From Rhyacophila brunnea (lineage: Eukaryota; Arthropoda; Insecta; Trichoptera; Rhyacophilidae), in the NCBI GenBank assembly GCA_022495005.1, contig JAGYXB010000456.1, forward strand, positions 1,550,001 through 1,614,000: DNA of 64,000 nucleotides, given 5' to 3'. Positions 33,023 to 43,579 of this stretch are shown here, piece by piece. Under the pieces are notes generated by a model that worked only from the letters and a program-made list of their open reading frames with translations, ran no database searches and had not been told where the DNA came from. The stretch's first letter is position 1; each line of letters opens with the position of its first letter. A program made the translations under genes and the position numbers.

Positions 33023-33180
33023 CGTAATTAGACAACACGTTAGTGGCTCAATTGATAAACCACACTAGCCGAAAACCAATGGATGTGAGTTCGAATCCCG
33101 ACCGGTGTCGCATTAAAAAAAATCTTGTAGATTCTGATTCTGAGATGTTAATTCAGTCTTTTCTAAGAAGAAAATATTCC
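33023..33180 (+). mobile_element. tRNA-derived SINE, family 2, copy 2
   Basis: Head CCGTCGTAATTAGACAACAC, A-box-like TTAGTGGCTCAATTGATAAA, GATGTGAGTTCGAATCCCGA as B-box/T-arm, then CCGGTGTCGCATTAAAAAAA. The A-box to B-box spacing fits a tRNA. The 3' part differs from the copy at 20920, so the family may have exchanged tails. Confidence 0.65.
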
Positions 33181-33255
33181 ATGTGAACTTTATACTGAGT
33201 ATTATCATTTTTAATGAATGAGACGTAATTTAGAACTTAGAAATTTTACGTAAAA

Positions 33256-33642
33256 CATTTCACCGTGGCACAATTCGCCGTGAGCTTTCTTATCCGTATA
33301 TTATACGGTCTCCAATTTTATTAGATTCAATATGAACATTAATTCAATATTCATATCTGATTTTAGCAAAATTTATGAATTCAATAATGAAAACCTAACC
33401 TTACCTAACAAAAATAGTCCAATATATCGGCTATTTTCAAAGTTTGTTTGCTGCTGGCTTTCTGTAAAGTGTAAACTGACAAGAATCGTGTTTTGTTTAA
33501 ACATGAATTTTATGTCAGTACTATATGACCCAAAGAAGTTGGACGGTCTTTAATATATGTACGGCCATATAATATTTCCGATACAACATTTCACGGTGAA
33601 GTGTGATTTGGCGAACTGCATACGTACAAGTTTCCGGACACG
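33256..33642 (+). repeat. Dispersed repeat F, copy 2, with CCTAA-like array
   Basis: CACCGTGGCACAATTCGCCG at the left, AATATATCGGCTATTTTCAA inside and ACATTTCACGGTGAAGTGTG at the right match copy 1 at 22905-23252. The embedded array is CCTAACCTTACCTAAC (33394-33409), one base off a perfect run. Confidence 0.8.
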
Positions 33643-33800
33643 AATTTAGATAATATGTGTTAAAAGCTATTGTGACGAAGTCTGACGATGGGGTAGTAAA
33701 AAATACCGATAACCGTTTGACGTCATTTAAGGACGACTCCGGATAAATATTTATCCCCACTTTTACACGGTAAATCGAAAAGTTATATTATGGTATGCTG

Positions 33801-34639
33801 CAGTGGTGCACCCAGGATTTAATATTGGGGGGGGGGCCCAAGGAGGAGAATGTAAATTAGTCCTATAGGCTCTTTTTTTCTTCACAGCCTAATTTCTCGT
33901 TTATCGGTCTTTTGTCTATTGCACTCGGTGTACCTACACCATCGGTCCCCACATCCTGAAACGGGCCCTCAGGCTAGGATATTTGGGGGCCCCCTACCTA
34001 CCGCTAAGATTAAAGGCAGTGTGAAACACTACATTAACGTTTTTCAAATTGTGTTTTAGTTCAAATTAAGGGTACTTATACAGTGAATTATTGGCGATTT
34101 TTAATACATCTACTTTAATAATGGAGCTGTCGAGTATTGACACATAATAATCAAAAAATATATTGCACAATTATATAAGTAATTGAAAATGTTCATGGCC
34201 ATGAAGTATAATAGCGACTTTTTTTACTATTAAAGCTAATTTATGGTGTATGTTTATCTCACTTATCTGGTCAACCCGACACGCCGGGCCCCCCACAGCC
34301 CGGGCCCCCAGACTAGAGCCCTGTCAGCCTTCCTCAGCCATGACCTACACCACTCCGGAATTCGGGTGGAAACCGAGAATTTTTTGACAGTTCCATTAGG
34401 GATTGGGTTTCTAAAAAAACCTGACATTAGTCTTTCGAAATTTTTGTGTTAGAAATTAAAATTTTTCTAAAAAGGGTGCTGGAGAATTATTACAAATCAT
34501 TTTTTTGCCATGTTTTTATTTGTCTAAGCCCAAGGTATAGTTTATTGGCTTTCAATTTCAATGATTAAAATCATTCTGATAATTTTCGTTTTTGGGGGGT
34601 GCCAGGTCCCCTTGCCCCCCCCCCCTGGGTGCGCCACTG
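33801..34639. mobile_element. hAT-type element, 839 bp, TSD GTATGCTG, host of nested MITE
   Basis: The ends CAGTGGTGCACCCAGGATTT and CCCCTGGGTGCGCCACTG are inverted. GTATGCTG lies on both sides (33793-33800 and 34640-34647). Poly-G/poly-C tracts sit just inside each end. Without the nested 403-bp MITE and its 8-bp duplication the element would be about 428 bp. No transposase. Confidence 0.93.
33940..34342 (+). mobile_element. MITE G, 403 bp, nested, TSD ACCTACAC
   Basis: This starts CATCGGTCCCCACATCCTGA and ends CCTCAGCCATG. ACCTACAC lies at 33932-33939 and 34343-34350. It is the same length as copy 1 (25470-25872) and shares GGCCCTCAGGCTAGGAT, TATCTCACTTATCTGGTC and CCCGGGCCCCCAGACTAGAG. 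Confidence 0.93.
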
Positions 34640-34647
34640 GTATGCTG

Positions 34648-35068
34648 TGCTGTTAACATGGTTAAAATTTATTTTAAAAAAATCTTTGTGAATATCCCAC
34701 CATTCCTAATACGAATTGCTTATTTAGTATTCGCGCGTGATATACCTACGTAATATCACGATGTTACCATGTTGAAAAATTCTGTTTTTTTTCATTTTGA
34801 ATAATAAACACATAGCCACACAGCAGCTGTCACTGCAGAACGTAAAATAACATGATAGTTTTTTTTATGAATTCCAAAGAAATAAAATATTTTAATGGAA
34901 ATTCATCGAAGGTTTGTGTCCTAATAGGTATGTGACGAGGTTGTTTTTAATGAATAAATATTATGTTTTACAAAAAAAATATATTTTTTCAGCAAAAGTG
35001 TCTAGTTAAATAATATAAGTATTGCTTTGAATGAATAACTTGGGTATAAAAATAATTTGAGTGGTCAA
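34648..35068. other. AT-rich intergenic, nothing recognised
   Basis: No gene or repeat was found. Confidence 0.5.
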
Positions 35069-35069
35069 C

Positions 35070-35150
35070 ATTATGGTTCTCGTAGACCAATATTTAAGAC
35101 ACTGCCTTCTTATCTGAGGATTTTGGGTTCGATTCTGGTGAGGTCACAAT
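35070..35150 (+). repeat. tRNA-like scrap (B-box) interrupted by MITE G
   Basis: GGTTCTCGTAGACCAATATT, then GAGGATTTTGGGTTCGATTC and TGGTGAGG, has a B-box-like GGTTCGATTC. A MITE G copy starts at 35151, directly after it. A SINE relic is the simplest reading. Confidence 0.4.
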
Positions 35151-35280
35151 CATGGCCCCCACATCCTGAAACGGGTCCACATTCTAAGATCTTTGGCGGA
35201 CCCCTCCACATTGTTAAGTAGAGTTTTCCAAATGATATTTCGGGAATAATTAAGGGTATTTAGTGTATTTTTGAGTTTTT
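35151..35280 (+). mobile_element. MITE G, left part only
   Basis: CATGGCCCCCACATCCTGAA, ACGGGTCCAC, then AAGATCTTTGGCGGACCCC and TTTTCCAAATGATAT follow the left half of copies 1 and 2. The right half is lost. Confidence 0.75.
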
Positions 35281-35599
35281 TTTATATTCATACCGATCAA
35301 TGACCTTATACCGAGTAAGCATGAATTTCGACAACGTAAAATCAACAAGTTATTTAACTATCAAATTGCTTCATCAGCATCAGCGCTTTTATTACAGGCA
35401 ATGATAGCAATCGGCTATTTCATGCTGAATAGTGACAAAAGACACGTCGTCAACACGTCGCAAAGAGCATGTGATGTAATAGTATCATCGCACAAAGACC
35501 ATGTGACACAAAATGGTCAACGCATGCAGCACTGTGACATAGAAAACTACTTGATAATTATATATAAGTTGGTCAATAAATATAATAAATAGATCAATG

Positions 35600-35757
35600 G
35601 TTTTACGTGACGAAATCAACCACGATCGGACGTTATTATACTCGTACGTTACCTTATTATAAATAATATTTTTTTTTATTTTTGCGTTAGTGGTCCGCAA
35701 AACGTTTCTCCTATTTCCAGATGTCAGCAGGTGTAAAAAAAATTGAGAAACACTGAT
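35600..35757 (-). mobile_element. hAT-like terminus, truncated
   Basis: Read on the minus strand from 35757: CAGTGTTTCTCAATTTTTTT, then ACACCTGCTGACATC and GTTTTGCGGACCACTAACGC. CAGTGTTTCTCAA is a common hAT end. No matching second end or octamer was found. The 98-codon frame across it is incidental. Confidence 0.5.
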
Positions 35758-35799
35758 CCATAGTACATGCTCGCCTACCATTGAGTGCTCAATCTTGTA

Positions 35800-36565
35800 T
35801 TATTTAATCGATAACATAAAACTTAATTGATAAAAAATACGTCATGAATATAAAGACATTTTATTTAGTTAGTAGGTAAATAAAGTAGTAAGACTTCAGA
35901 ACTTAAAAAAGTTATAAAGACATCGCCACGTATAAAATTATTATCTGATCGACTTTACAATATTCACTCGACGTCGGCAAGGAATATAGTCTCCTCCAAT
36001 AATTATTTCCATGAAAAAGTCGCCGCGTCAACCTTTTCTCGGTCGCGTATCGCAAGTTGGAAGGTTCTCTTATTAAGTCACCACCCCGTCGATTGAACGA
36101 GGGCAGGGGTCGTTAACTGCTACATAATTTGACAGTTTATATTTTTACTGTTTACGTTCGGGTGTATCTTATTATACACTTGTCTTGCCTGATTGATCAC
36201 CTGCTTATTTGAATTAGTTACCTACGTCAATACTTATTTTCTGATACTATGGTATATATTATATGTTTTTCCTTTCACAATTTGGACATAATAATATCAA
36301 AAAGCTTTCACCAGTATTAAGTACATGCGTAGTTTTAGGGAATTAATAAACAAAAGGTCGTAGTGTCCTTCATTTGAGGCTATTCGTTACAAAGTAAATA
36401 AACTTAATTTTTACTTTTTATTGATTTTGATTCCGTACGTACCTACATTTATTTCAATCGTATGTATTTTCATAAAATATGAAATTCAGCACAGTTTTAT
36501 AGTGAATTATAATTCAAATGGAGCTTGATTGCAAAGTCTTTTATATTCATCAGCCACCATTTTTT
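35800..36565. other. Intergenic, nothing recognised
   Basis: AT-rich with a short GC-richer patch near 36000-36120. No feature could be assigned. Confidence 0.45.
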
Positions 36566-37006
36566 TTACAACGTTTTTAATAGGTCGTTTTCTTATTTTG
36601 TCCGGTGGTTGTTTATCCGGTAAAAATCTTGCAATCGATTTTTAACTAACTTCCCGACTAGCTAGACATTTCAAACTTTTAGAACATATCAGAACACGAT
36701 GCCAATGCATTTTTTTAATACTTGTAGCCATCTTTAACTAGAATTGAATTCATTTTCAGTTAATTCTGTTTTTTATGAAAAGTTATTTCGACACCATTAT
36801 TGGTTGTTAGGGGTCTGGGGTCATAGCAACTAAATTATTAATATATACGTGCGTTACTATGAAAATCAATATTAATGTCGAAATGACATTTCAGTATTAT
36901 ATCTATCAAGTACAAATTTTTTTGATCGTTTAAGCTAGTCAAGTCAAGTTTACATGATTCAACAGAAGATTTAAAAACGTATATAAAAAGTTCTTTTATC
37001 TTGTAA
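36566..37006 (+). repeat. Dispersed repeat E, copy 2
   Basis: TTACAACGTTTTTAATAGGT, TTGTCCGGTGGTTGTTTATC, TTCCCGACTAGCTAGACATT and CTTGTAA at the end match copy 1. Direct orientation with copy 3, whose start is 1293 bp downstream. Confidence 0.85.
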
Positions 37007-37204
37007 TTATTTATATTTTACAACCAACTATAAACGCCATGATCTTTTATTAATTTTTATAACGTTATGCACATTTATTTCGTTATTTGTTTGTAAAAAG
37101 AAAATATTCATTTTATGAATTTAAAGAAATATACTCCAATGTATTGAACATAATGGTTATTTTTCTTCAAAAGAAACAGTTAAGTATAAATGTTTGAATC
37201 ATGT

Positions 37205-37810
37205 TCACGCATATACTGGTTCCATGAGTAAACAGAACTTAAAGAAACAGAACAGCGATAAACAGAATGGTGGCTAAACTGAACACAGATAAACAGAACT
37301 ATAACATTTCAGGAAAAATATAACATTTAATATTGAAATTGTCGTACCTATCTCTATATTATGTGGTATTGATTTTCAATAATACAGGTTTTCAATACGC
37401 CGTAAAAAAACAAATAATATAATTTCTGCATTCCTAATCACTGGAAAGCCTCAATTAAACGGAACTCAACTCAGTATTACCGGCAAGCTAGGTACTCTTA
37501 TAATATCTCGTCTTAATCATCAATCTAATACGTTCAAAATGCTTGGGTGACTAGTTACAACAAAATAATGAGTTTAATAATTCTGTGAAGTTGTGAGTGA
37601 TTATCAAAATCTAGCACATAAATTGAGGTTTTTACGCCAAATGGCATTATATATATTACATATTTACATATATTTCTTTTATAAACTTAAATTTTATAAG
37701 TATTTACTTAATTATAAATAGATACGACAAAAATGAATGTTTTATTTTTCCACTGGCTGTTCTGTTTTGTCACCGTTCTGTTTCTTCATGTTCTGTTTTA
37801 TCCGGTTATC
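37205..37810. repeat. Repeat H with CAGAACA-rich ends, copy 1
   Basis: The left end repeats AAACAGAAC-type units (AGTAAACAGAACTTAAAG, AAACAGAACAGCGATAAACA). The right end has the inverted TTCTGTTTT units (CTGTTCTGTTTTGTCACCGT, TTCTGTTTCTTCATGTTCTG). The middle (AATATTGAAATTGTCGTACC, TTTTCAATACGCC) matches 50905-51265. It lies between two direct copies of repeat E. Confidence 0.75.
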
Positions 37811-37858
37811 ATATTAACTACTTATGTGGAGATGTGTTAACTAGTCTTGACTCAATCT

Positions 37859-38322
37859 TTACAACGTTTTTATTAGGTCGTATTCTTATTTGTCCGGTGG
37901 TTGTTTATCCAGTACAAATCTTGCAGTCGATTTTTAACTAACTTCCCGACTAGGTAGACATTCTAAACTTTTAGAATATACCAGAACACGATGCCAATGC
38001 ATTTTTTAATACTTTTAGTCATCTTTAAGTAGAATTGAATTCATTTTCAGTTAATTCTGTTTTGTATGAAAAGTTATTTCGGAAGAAATCCGTAATACAA
38101 TCCACTATTATTGGTTGCTAGGGGTCTGGGGTCCTACCAACTAAATTATTAATATATACATGCGTTATTATGGAAATCAATATGAAATGTCAAAATGATA
38201 TTTCAGTATTATTTCTATTAAGTACAAATTTTTGTGATCGCTTAAACTAGTCAAGTCAAGTTTATATGATTCAACAGAAAATTTAAAAACGTTGTATATA
38301 AAAAGTTATTTTTATCTTGTAA
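37859..38322 (+). repeat. Dispersed repeat E, copy 3
   Basis: TTACAACGTTTTTATTAGGT to AAAACGTTGTATATAAAAAG and CTTGTAA, with the same internal landmarks as copies 1 and 2. It contains a small insertion (GGAAGAAATCCGTAATACAA) not in the others. Confidence 0.85.
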
Positions 38323-38750
38323 TAATTTTTAATTGTACGTCATTTGTACTCTTGTAATCCACATGCTTTAACACCTCAATTATTAACCAGTATAATTCGT
38401 ATACATATGATATTTTAGATTGTTTATAAAGTCTAATCCGTTTATAAATATTTAAAGAAGATGTAGTATTTCACACGTTATGGAATATACATATTGTATT
38501 AAACAGAGATTATTATACATGTTACACCGAATGTGCGAAATTGACTATTACATGAAATGGGCAAAATTTTGGCTAATTCATGTAATAGTCAAGCCTGTTG
38601 CCTTATTCATGAATTAGGTAATTTTTCTGCTGAGTACATGAATTCGCCACGGTATGGAATTCTTGAACTGTCAACATGACAGATGAAAAAGTAAATTTAA
38701 TACGGATGGTTTTATTAGTTATAATTGGACATAATATAATATTATTATTA

Positions 38751-38777
38751 TTAGGATAGGTTAGGTTAGGTTAGGTT
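38751..38777 (+). repeat. Interstitial TTAGG-type array
   Basis: TTAGGATAGG followed by three TTAGG units, inside the 799-bp TIR element. Confidence 0.85.
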
Positions 38778-38999
38778 TTGTAATTCTGAATTAAATTATT
38801 CAACTGAATGTCCATTTTGAGGTTAGCTATCAAGTGTCAACAAACTATCACAAACATTCAATCGACCATTGCACAATTGATACCCAAGCACGAATCAAAT
38901 CGCGAAAATACTTTTCAATAAAATTCTTCCGTTATCATATTATAGTTCTAGAATTTTTTGCGCATAGTAAATGGATATGAACGTCATTCAAATCAATGA

Positions 39000-39160
39000 C
39001 ATTTGAAACATTTGTTTAGTTGCAAAAAACACCACGGAGCGCGATCATCTATTTTGACCATAGATAATATAAATGTAAATTTTGACCAATCCATGAGCAT
39101 TTGATACATTTAGTTTAGTTGCAAAAAATACTACCGTAGCGCTACTATCTAATTTGTCCA
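39000..39160 (+). repeat. Diverged tandem duplication, period about 98 bp
   Basis: CATTTGAAACATTTGTTTAG, TTGCAAAAAACACCACGGAG and ATCTATTTTGACCA recur 98 bp later as CATTTGATACATTTAGTTTA, GTTGCAAAAAATACTACCGT and ATCTAATTTGTCCA. Located inside the 799-bp TIR element. Confidence 0.75.
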
Positions 39161-39319
39161 AGACATGAAGTAGGCAGAAAAATTACTGCCGATTTCACGC
39201 ACTCTCCAGATATTTTGAATAATTCATGAATAAGGCAACGGGCTTGCATTTTTCATGATTTAGGCAAAATTTTGCCCATTTTATGTAATATTCAATTTCG
39301 CACATTCGGCGTAACATAC

Positions 39320-40061
39320 ATACAAACTTCGTAAAATAAACAAAACATCTTCGAAGCAAGATTTCGCACATGTTTATTATAAAAAGGTGCGCCGTTTCTA
39401 TAACAACGAAACCTTTTATTCCGTGTAAGAGCTATCCACCCTTATCCCATATCCGCGCTTCCCCCGAGGCTAACCTTCTGAATAGACCTACCCGAAAGAA
39501 AGGGTCGTTATATTTATTTATTAAAAACGTTCCGAGTAATTATATCAAGTGATTCATACTATAATGTCACTTTTACCATTGGATATAATGTATACACTCT
39601 TACAAAGCCTTGACGAGTTACTGAGAAAGGGTGCGCAGTCTATTATAATATTTATATTATTAAAGTGGGCGACGTTGGTGTTAATAATTATTACTTTAGA
39701 AGAGTAAAAATTATTCTCATATACGTACACATTATAATATGTATGTGTTGATGAATTTAAATACTTCATCGGAATTAGGGATTGCAATACCAGTATTTAA
39801 AAAACGATATTCAATTTTTTATCGATACCGAAATACATATTCATAAGAAGGTTCGTTATCTCATGTGTTATGTTTATTTATTTCTGATATTCATTAATTC
39901 ACGCTATTGGGATAGGGTGTAGGCAGCTACATAAAAATATTTTCATAAATCTCTAATATTATATGTACAATAATTTAATTTTTTTTGATCATTCTATCTA
40001 CACTCATACTTATATACTAGTCAGCGATTTTTAAACTGAGGCGCGAAAGATTTAACACAAT
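39320..40061. other. Intergenic with a hAT-like end at 39776
   Basis: TAGGGATTGCAATACCAGTA at 39776 and GATACCGAAATAC nearby repeat the terminus seen at 32555. Its partner end is not visible. Nothing else was recognised. Confidence 0.4.
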
Positions 40062-40629
40062 AATGTAGCCACAGTATTGTTGTTTTTATTTATTAAAACG
40101 AAATTTTTTTATATAGTACTTATTCCACTTTAATTCATATATTAGGACCGGTTTCGTCCGCCTCAGTGGGACATTTTCAACTGAATACATTTTTTTTAAA
40201 CAATATTTATCAAACAAAATTCAAAGCGATAGAAATAATAATAGGTACATAATAATTATCTGTCCAATAATACCTTCCCAATAACAGACCAATTTAAAAC
40301 TAATGAGGTTGGACATTATTATTTCATACTACGTCAGGGGCATTAAACAAATTATTTAAAATATTAACAAACCACAAAATATGAAACAATCTACACTTAC
40401 AATAACATTAATAGACCACAAAATATGAAACAATCTACACTTACAATAACATTAATGTTAGTTGTTAGTTGAAAATGTCCCACTGAGGCGGACGAAACCG
40501 GTCCTAATATATTAATTAAAGTGGAATAAGTACTATATAAAAAATTGCGTTTTATTAAATAAAAACAACAATACAATGCAGTTCCACCATGAATTGACAG
40601 TTAACAAAATAAAAGAAATGTAGCCACAG
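40062..40629. mobile_element. Foldback element with long arms and 13-bp direct repeats
   Basis: The arms (TAGTACTTATTCCACTTTAA, ATTAGGACCGGTTTCGTCCG, CCTCAGTGGGACATTTTCAA and their reverse complements at 40470-40540) extend for 120 bp or more. AATGTAGCCACAG stands at 40062-40074 and 40617-40629. The right arm runs further (GTTCCACCATGAATTGACAG, TTAACAAAATAAAAG) than the left. The centre holds a 44-bp tandem duplication. Confidence 0.85.
40371..40456. repeat. 44-bp perfect tandem duplication
   Basis: ACCACAAAATATGAAACAAT, CTACACTTACAATAACATTA and ATAG repeat with period 44 (starts 40371 and 40415). Confidence 0.9.
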
Positions 40630-40774
40630 GTTAGCAGTTTGCAAGTGCATAGTTCATAAAACGGCTGCTAGTTATAAACTACATAAAAACAGTCCTATAA
40701 AAGTTAGGTTGTTTGCAAACCTGTATGAAGATATGGAGACTAATTTTATTATACCTCATTTCTATACTATTATG

Positions 40775-40835
40775 CATGGCCCCTAGAAGAGGGGGGCTGA
40801 CAGGGCTCCAGCCTGGGGGCCCGGCGTTGCGGATC
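40775..40835 (-). mobile_element. MITE G right-end fragment (inverted)
   Basis: CATGGCCCCTAGAAGAGGGG, GGCTGACAGGGCTCCAGCCT and GGGGGCCCGG are the reverse complement of the last 60 bp of MITE G. Confidence 0.75.
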
Positions 40836-40837
40836 AA

Positions 40838-41218
40838 TATTAACATTTTATAATATATGTGCCTGTGAGATACAATTTGATGTGATTCTTTGAAAATGTG
40901 TGAAAATGGCTAGGTATATGGAAACAAAAACCTTTGTTCGATTTTGGTTGAATCGAACTAAAGAGAAGAATAATATAATACTTTACCAAGAAAAGCAATG
41001 CCAGTAGGTACCTACTGCTACCGTTCGTAACAACATATTTATGCGAAACGGAATTTTCTGCATTAGATGCAATGAAATCCATATATCGAGCCCGTTTAGT
41101 AGAAAAAAGCACTTTGTGTAAAAATGTATTTAATGAAATAAAGGGGAGGGGGGAGAAGCCAAGATTAGATTTTTTAAAAGGGAGGCGTAGTAACGTAAAG
41201 TTTGGAAACCTCTGTTCC
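40838..41218 (-). mobile_element. Decayed hAT-like element end
   Basis: Minus strand from 41218: CAGAGGTTTCCAAACTTTAC, then GTTACTACGCCTCCC. This type of end is common in hAT elements. A 135-codon minus-strand frame (41247-40840) begins outside and reads through this end. It has no recognisable domain (several basic and aromatic stretches only) and is best taken as read-through of the relic. Confidence 0.5.
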
Positions 41219-41249
41219 ACTGTATGTGATTGTTTGTAATTGTTCATCT

Positions 41250-42189
41250 AAATATTTTGAATATTGAATAAACATTACGTCATATAAAAATATATACGTC
41301 ACGTTAGTAATAGGTTATAATGCAAAGAATTTTTGTCTCAGTACAATCCCGGTAAATAAATCTGAGAGCACAAAAGTGCGATGTTTAATTTTCATGAATC
41401 CGCAATATAAAATGACTTGTAGCTAATTAATTATTGTCATTTATTCAGCTTATTTCAGCTCTATCTGTATAAAAGAATGTTGTTATTTAACTCGTTTTCA
41501 AAAAAAAAAAAAAAATTTGGTAGGGATACCTCGCATTAAGGTGCATGGTTGCTACATCAATTCCGTGTAGCATCGCTTCGGGACAATGAAGTATGGCACT
41601 AAAATCTTTTCATTCTGACACGTTTATAACGTCGTGGAAGGCGGCCGTGTACAAACCGCGGCTGCATATACATGGCGGGTGGAGATGGGGTAACTCAAAT
41701 CATAGGTCATTAACAATTATATAGTAAAATAAAAATCGACTAGTTAACATTTCCGAACACACAGTACTCTCGAAGCAAAATACTATTCCAGTGGTCTTCA
41801 TAATAATTAATGTTGTGGAGTAGACGCCACTGAAATACCCTGTGGTCTAGGTTTTTAAGTTTTCTTTTTCATCGCAACAAATTAAAGTATGTGCTTCCAA
41901 GGAGCTTTTAAAAGGTGTCAAGTGTTCAGAACTTCTCAAATAGTATTGTTAGAGCTTTTAAAAAAGCGTATTAGCGGTTTTTTATTATACTCGAGGAGTT
42001 TTCATAAGTTTTTCTTTTCTTTGAAACATTACAATATAGATAATAATTATTATTATTACATAAACTTGGCATGGTATATTTTTAAATATCACAATTTTTT
42101 TTTAAATATCTGTTGATAGATGGAGTGAGATGATATTTCTTCTTCTTCTCTTGCCATTTGCCACCAGGCAATCTTTGATTTATCGTACG
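41250..42189. other. Intergenic, nothing bounded
   Basis: A 15-base A run is present near 41500. No gene or repeat was identified. Confidence 0.45.
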
Positions 42190-42300
42190 CAGGGAATCTA
42201 ATCCCGGGATCCCGGACAAATTTTGAAACCTACTAATCCCGGGATTATTAAACACAATCCCGAAACTTTCGGGATTGATTTTTTATCAATCATAATCAAT
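42190..42300 (+). mobile_element. Left end related to the 722-bp MITE
   Basis: AGGGAATCTAATCCCGGGAT, then TAATCCCGGGATTATTAAAC and TTTCGGGATTGATTTTTTAT, parallels the ends of 9943-10664. The right end is not visible in the following 900 bp. Confidence 0.65.
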
Positions 42301-43090
42301 ATTGGTATGTCTACAAAATCATTATGTTAGTGACGTGTATGTACCTATACATGACACATGGGGAATCGCCGGATATTCGCGGATAATAAATAACCATTTA
42401 TTGATGCCATACGCTATCGTAAAAATATCATAAAACTAACCTAGCAAAACTGATAATTTATGTGAAATATGATGTCTAGAGGAGCTATTAATAATGTTAT
42501 CACTAAACGCATCCTTTCTAAAAATGCTAAAAGTATGTTTACTATTTTTAACAGTGTTTATTTTAAGTGTTTAGTTTAGTTTTTAGTGTTTAGTTTATTT
42601 TACTGTTACCTACTTCCATTGTAAATTGAATTGACTTATTAATATTATTTATATTATCTTTAAAAAAAAATGTGTTATTGTCTTTGAGTACCTGACCACA
42701 AAGCCAACATATTATAATCTACATATTATCTATACCAGTAGATGATATTTCTAAACATAACTAATTTATAGAGTGCACTTATTTATTATTATTAAAAAAA
42801 TTGACTCATATTTTTCGTTTGTATTGGTGTATCCATCAAGTTGTTTACTTTTATTGTCATTGTAAATTTTATATTTAAATGAATTGTTAATTGAAAAAAA
42901 TATATTACTTATTAAATATTGACTAATCGTAAATATTTGTGTTATATTATTGGAATGTTATTGTAAATGCTTTTTGTTTCATTTTTTGATTTGTATTATT
43001 TTATAATTTTAGAATATTTGTTTAGTGTCCTTAATGATGTACCTAGTAAGAAATAATATCCAATCTCATTAATTTTAATTTAATTGTTAA
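42301..43090. other. AT-rich intergenic, possible decayed MITE body
   Basis: No terminus or gene was identified. Confidence 0.4.
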
Positions 43091-43482
43091 GCGTCGATGA
43101 CATTAAGCTACTTTACAAGCTGCTAGTCGACGAGTCTAAAAGCGGGCGAGTCAGCTAGTGCGATTATAATGATGACACACAAAACTTTCCACTCGCTCAG
43201 AAGCCAACAAGCTAGCGAGTTGAAACCGTTATTTTTGGTACTATTTGACAGGACATATTATTGAGTAGTTCGTTTTTTTACTGGCAGGTTCGCCACTATC
43301 GCTCTACTGCGCAGACGGTAGATCGGCCCACACGTCAGCGAGTAGCGAGTAAAGTAGCCCAGCTTTCAACTTTTCCCGGTAGATTGTTTACAATCTGCTC
43401 GTTAGCTAGTTCGATGATGACACTGGGCGAGTTTACAAGCAGACTGTAAATTCGCCGGCTTGTAGCTCAATGTCATCGAGTC
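43091..43482. mobile_element. TIR element, about 392 bp, with subterminal GCGAGT repeats
   Basis: Left GCGTCGATGACATTAAGCTA mirrors right TAGCTCAATGTCATCGAGTC. Inside, GCTAGT/CGAGT/GCGAG words recur at least eight times in both orientations. It is GC-richer than its surroundings. The 62-codon frame over it is incidental. The target duplication is unclear. Confidence 0.7.
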
Positions 43483-43579
43483 TTTAGTGACAAAGCACTA
43501 TTGGACGGATAGTGCGATGTATTAGTAGATTATTTGTGTCGCCTTTATGATTTTGTTTTGGTTAATACCTGTTTTATTA

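Larger units (their letters stand above)
38519..39317. mobile_element. TIR element, about 799 bp
   Basis: The left ATGTTACACCGAATGTGCGA, then AATTGACTATTACATGAAAT and GGGCAAAATTTTG, is mirrored at the right by CAAAATTTTGCCCATTTTAT, GTAATATTCAATTTCGCACA and TTCGGCGTAACAT. The TIR is about 50 bp with few mismatches. It contains a TTAGG array and a 98-bp-period tandem duplication. No transposase frame. The target duplication is not obvious, so the superfamily is open. Confidence 0.85.

Noticed and set aside
40371..40456. CRISPR-like or satellite array
   Set aside because: Only two head-to-tail units without spacers, inside a eukaryotic transposon.
40840..41247. A 135-codon minus-strand gene
   Set aside because: The frame reads through a hAT-like terminus (CAGAGGTTTCCAAACTTT), has no domain, and has no neighbours or conserved features supporting expression.
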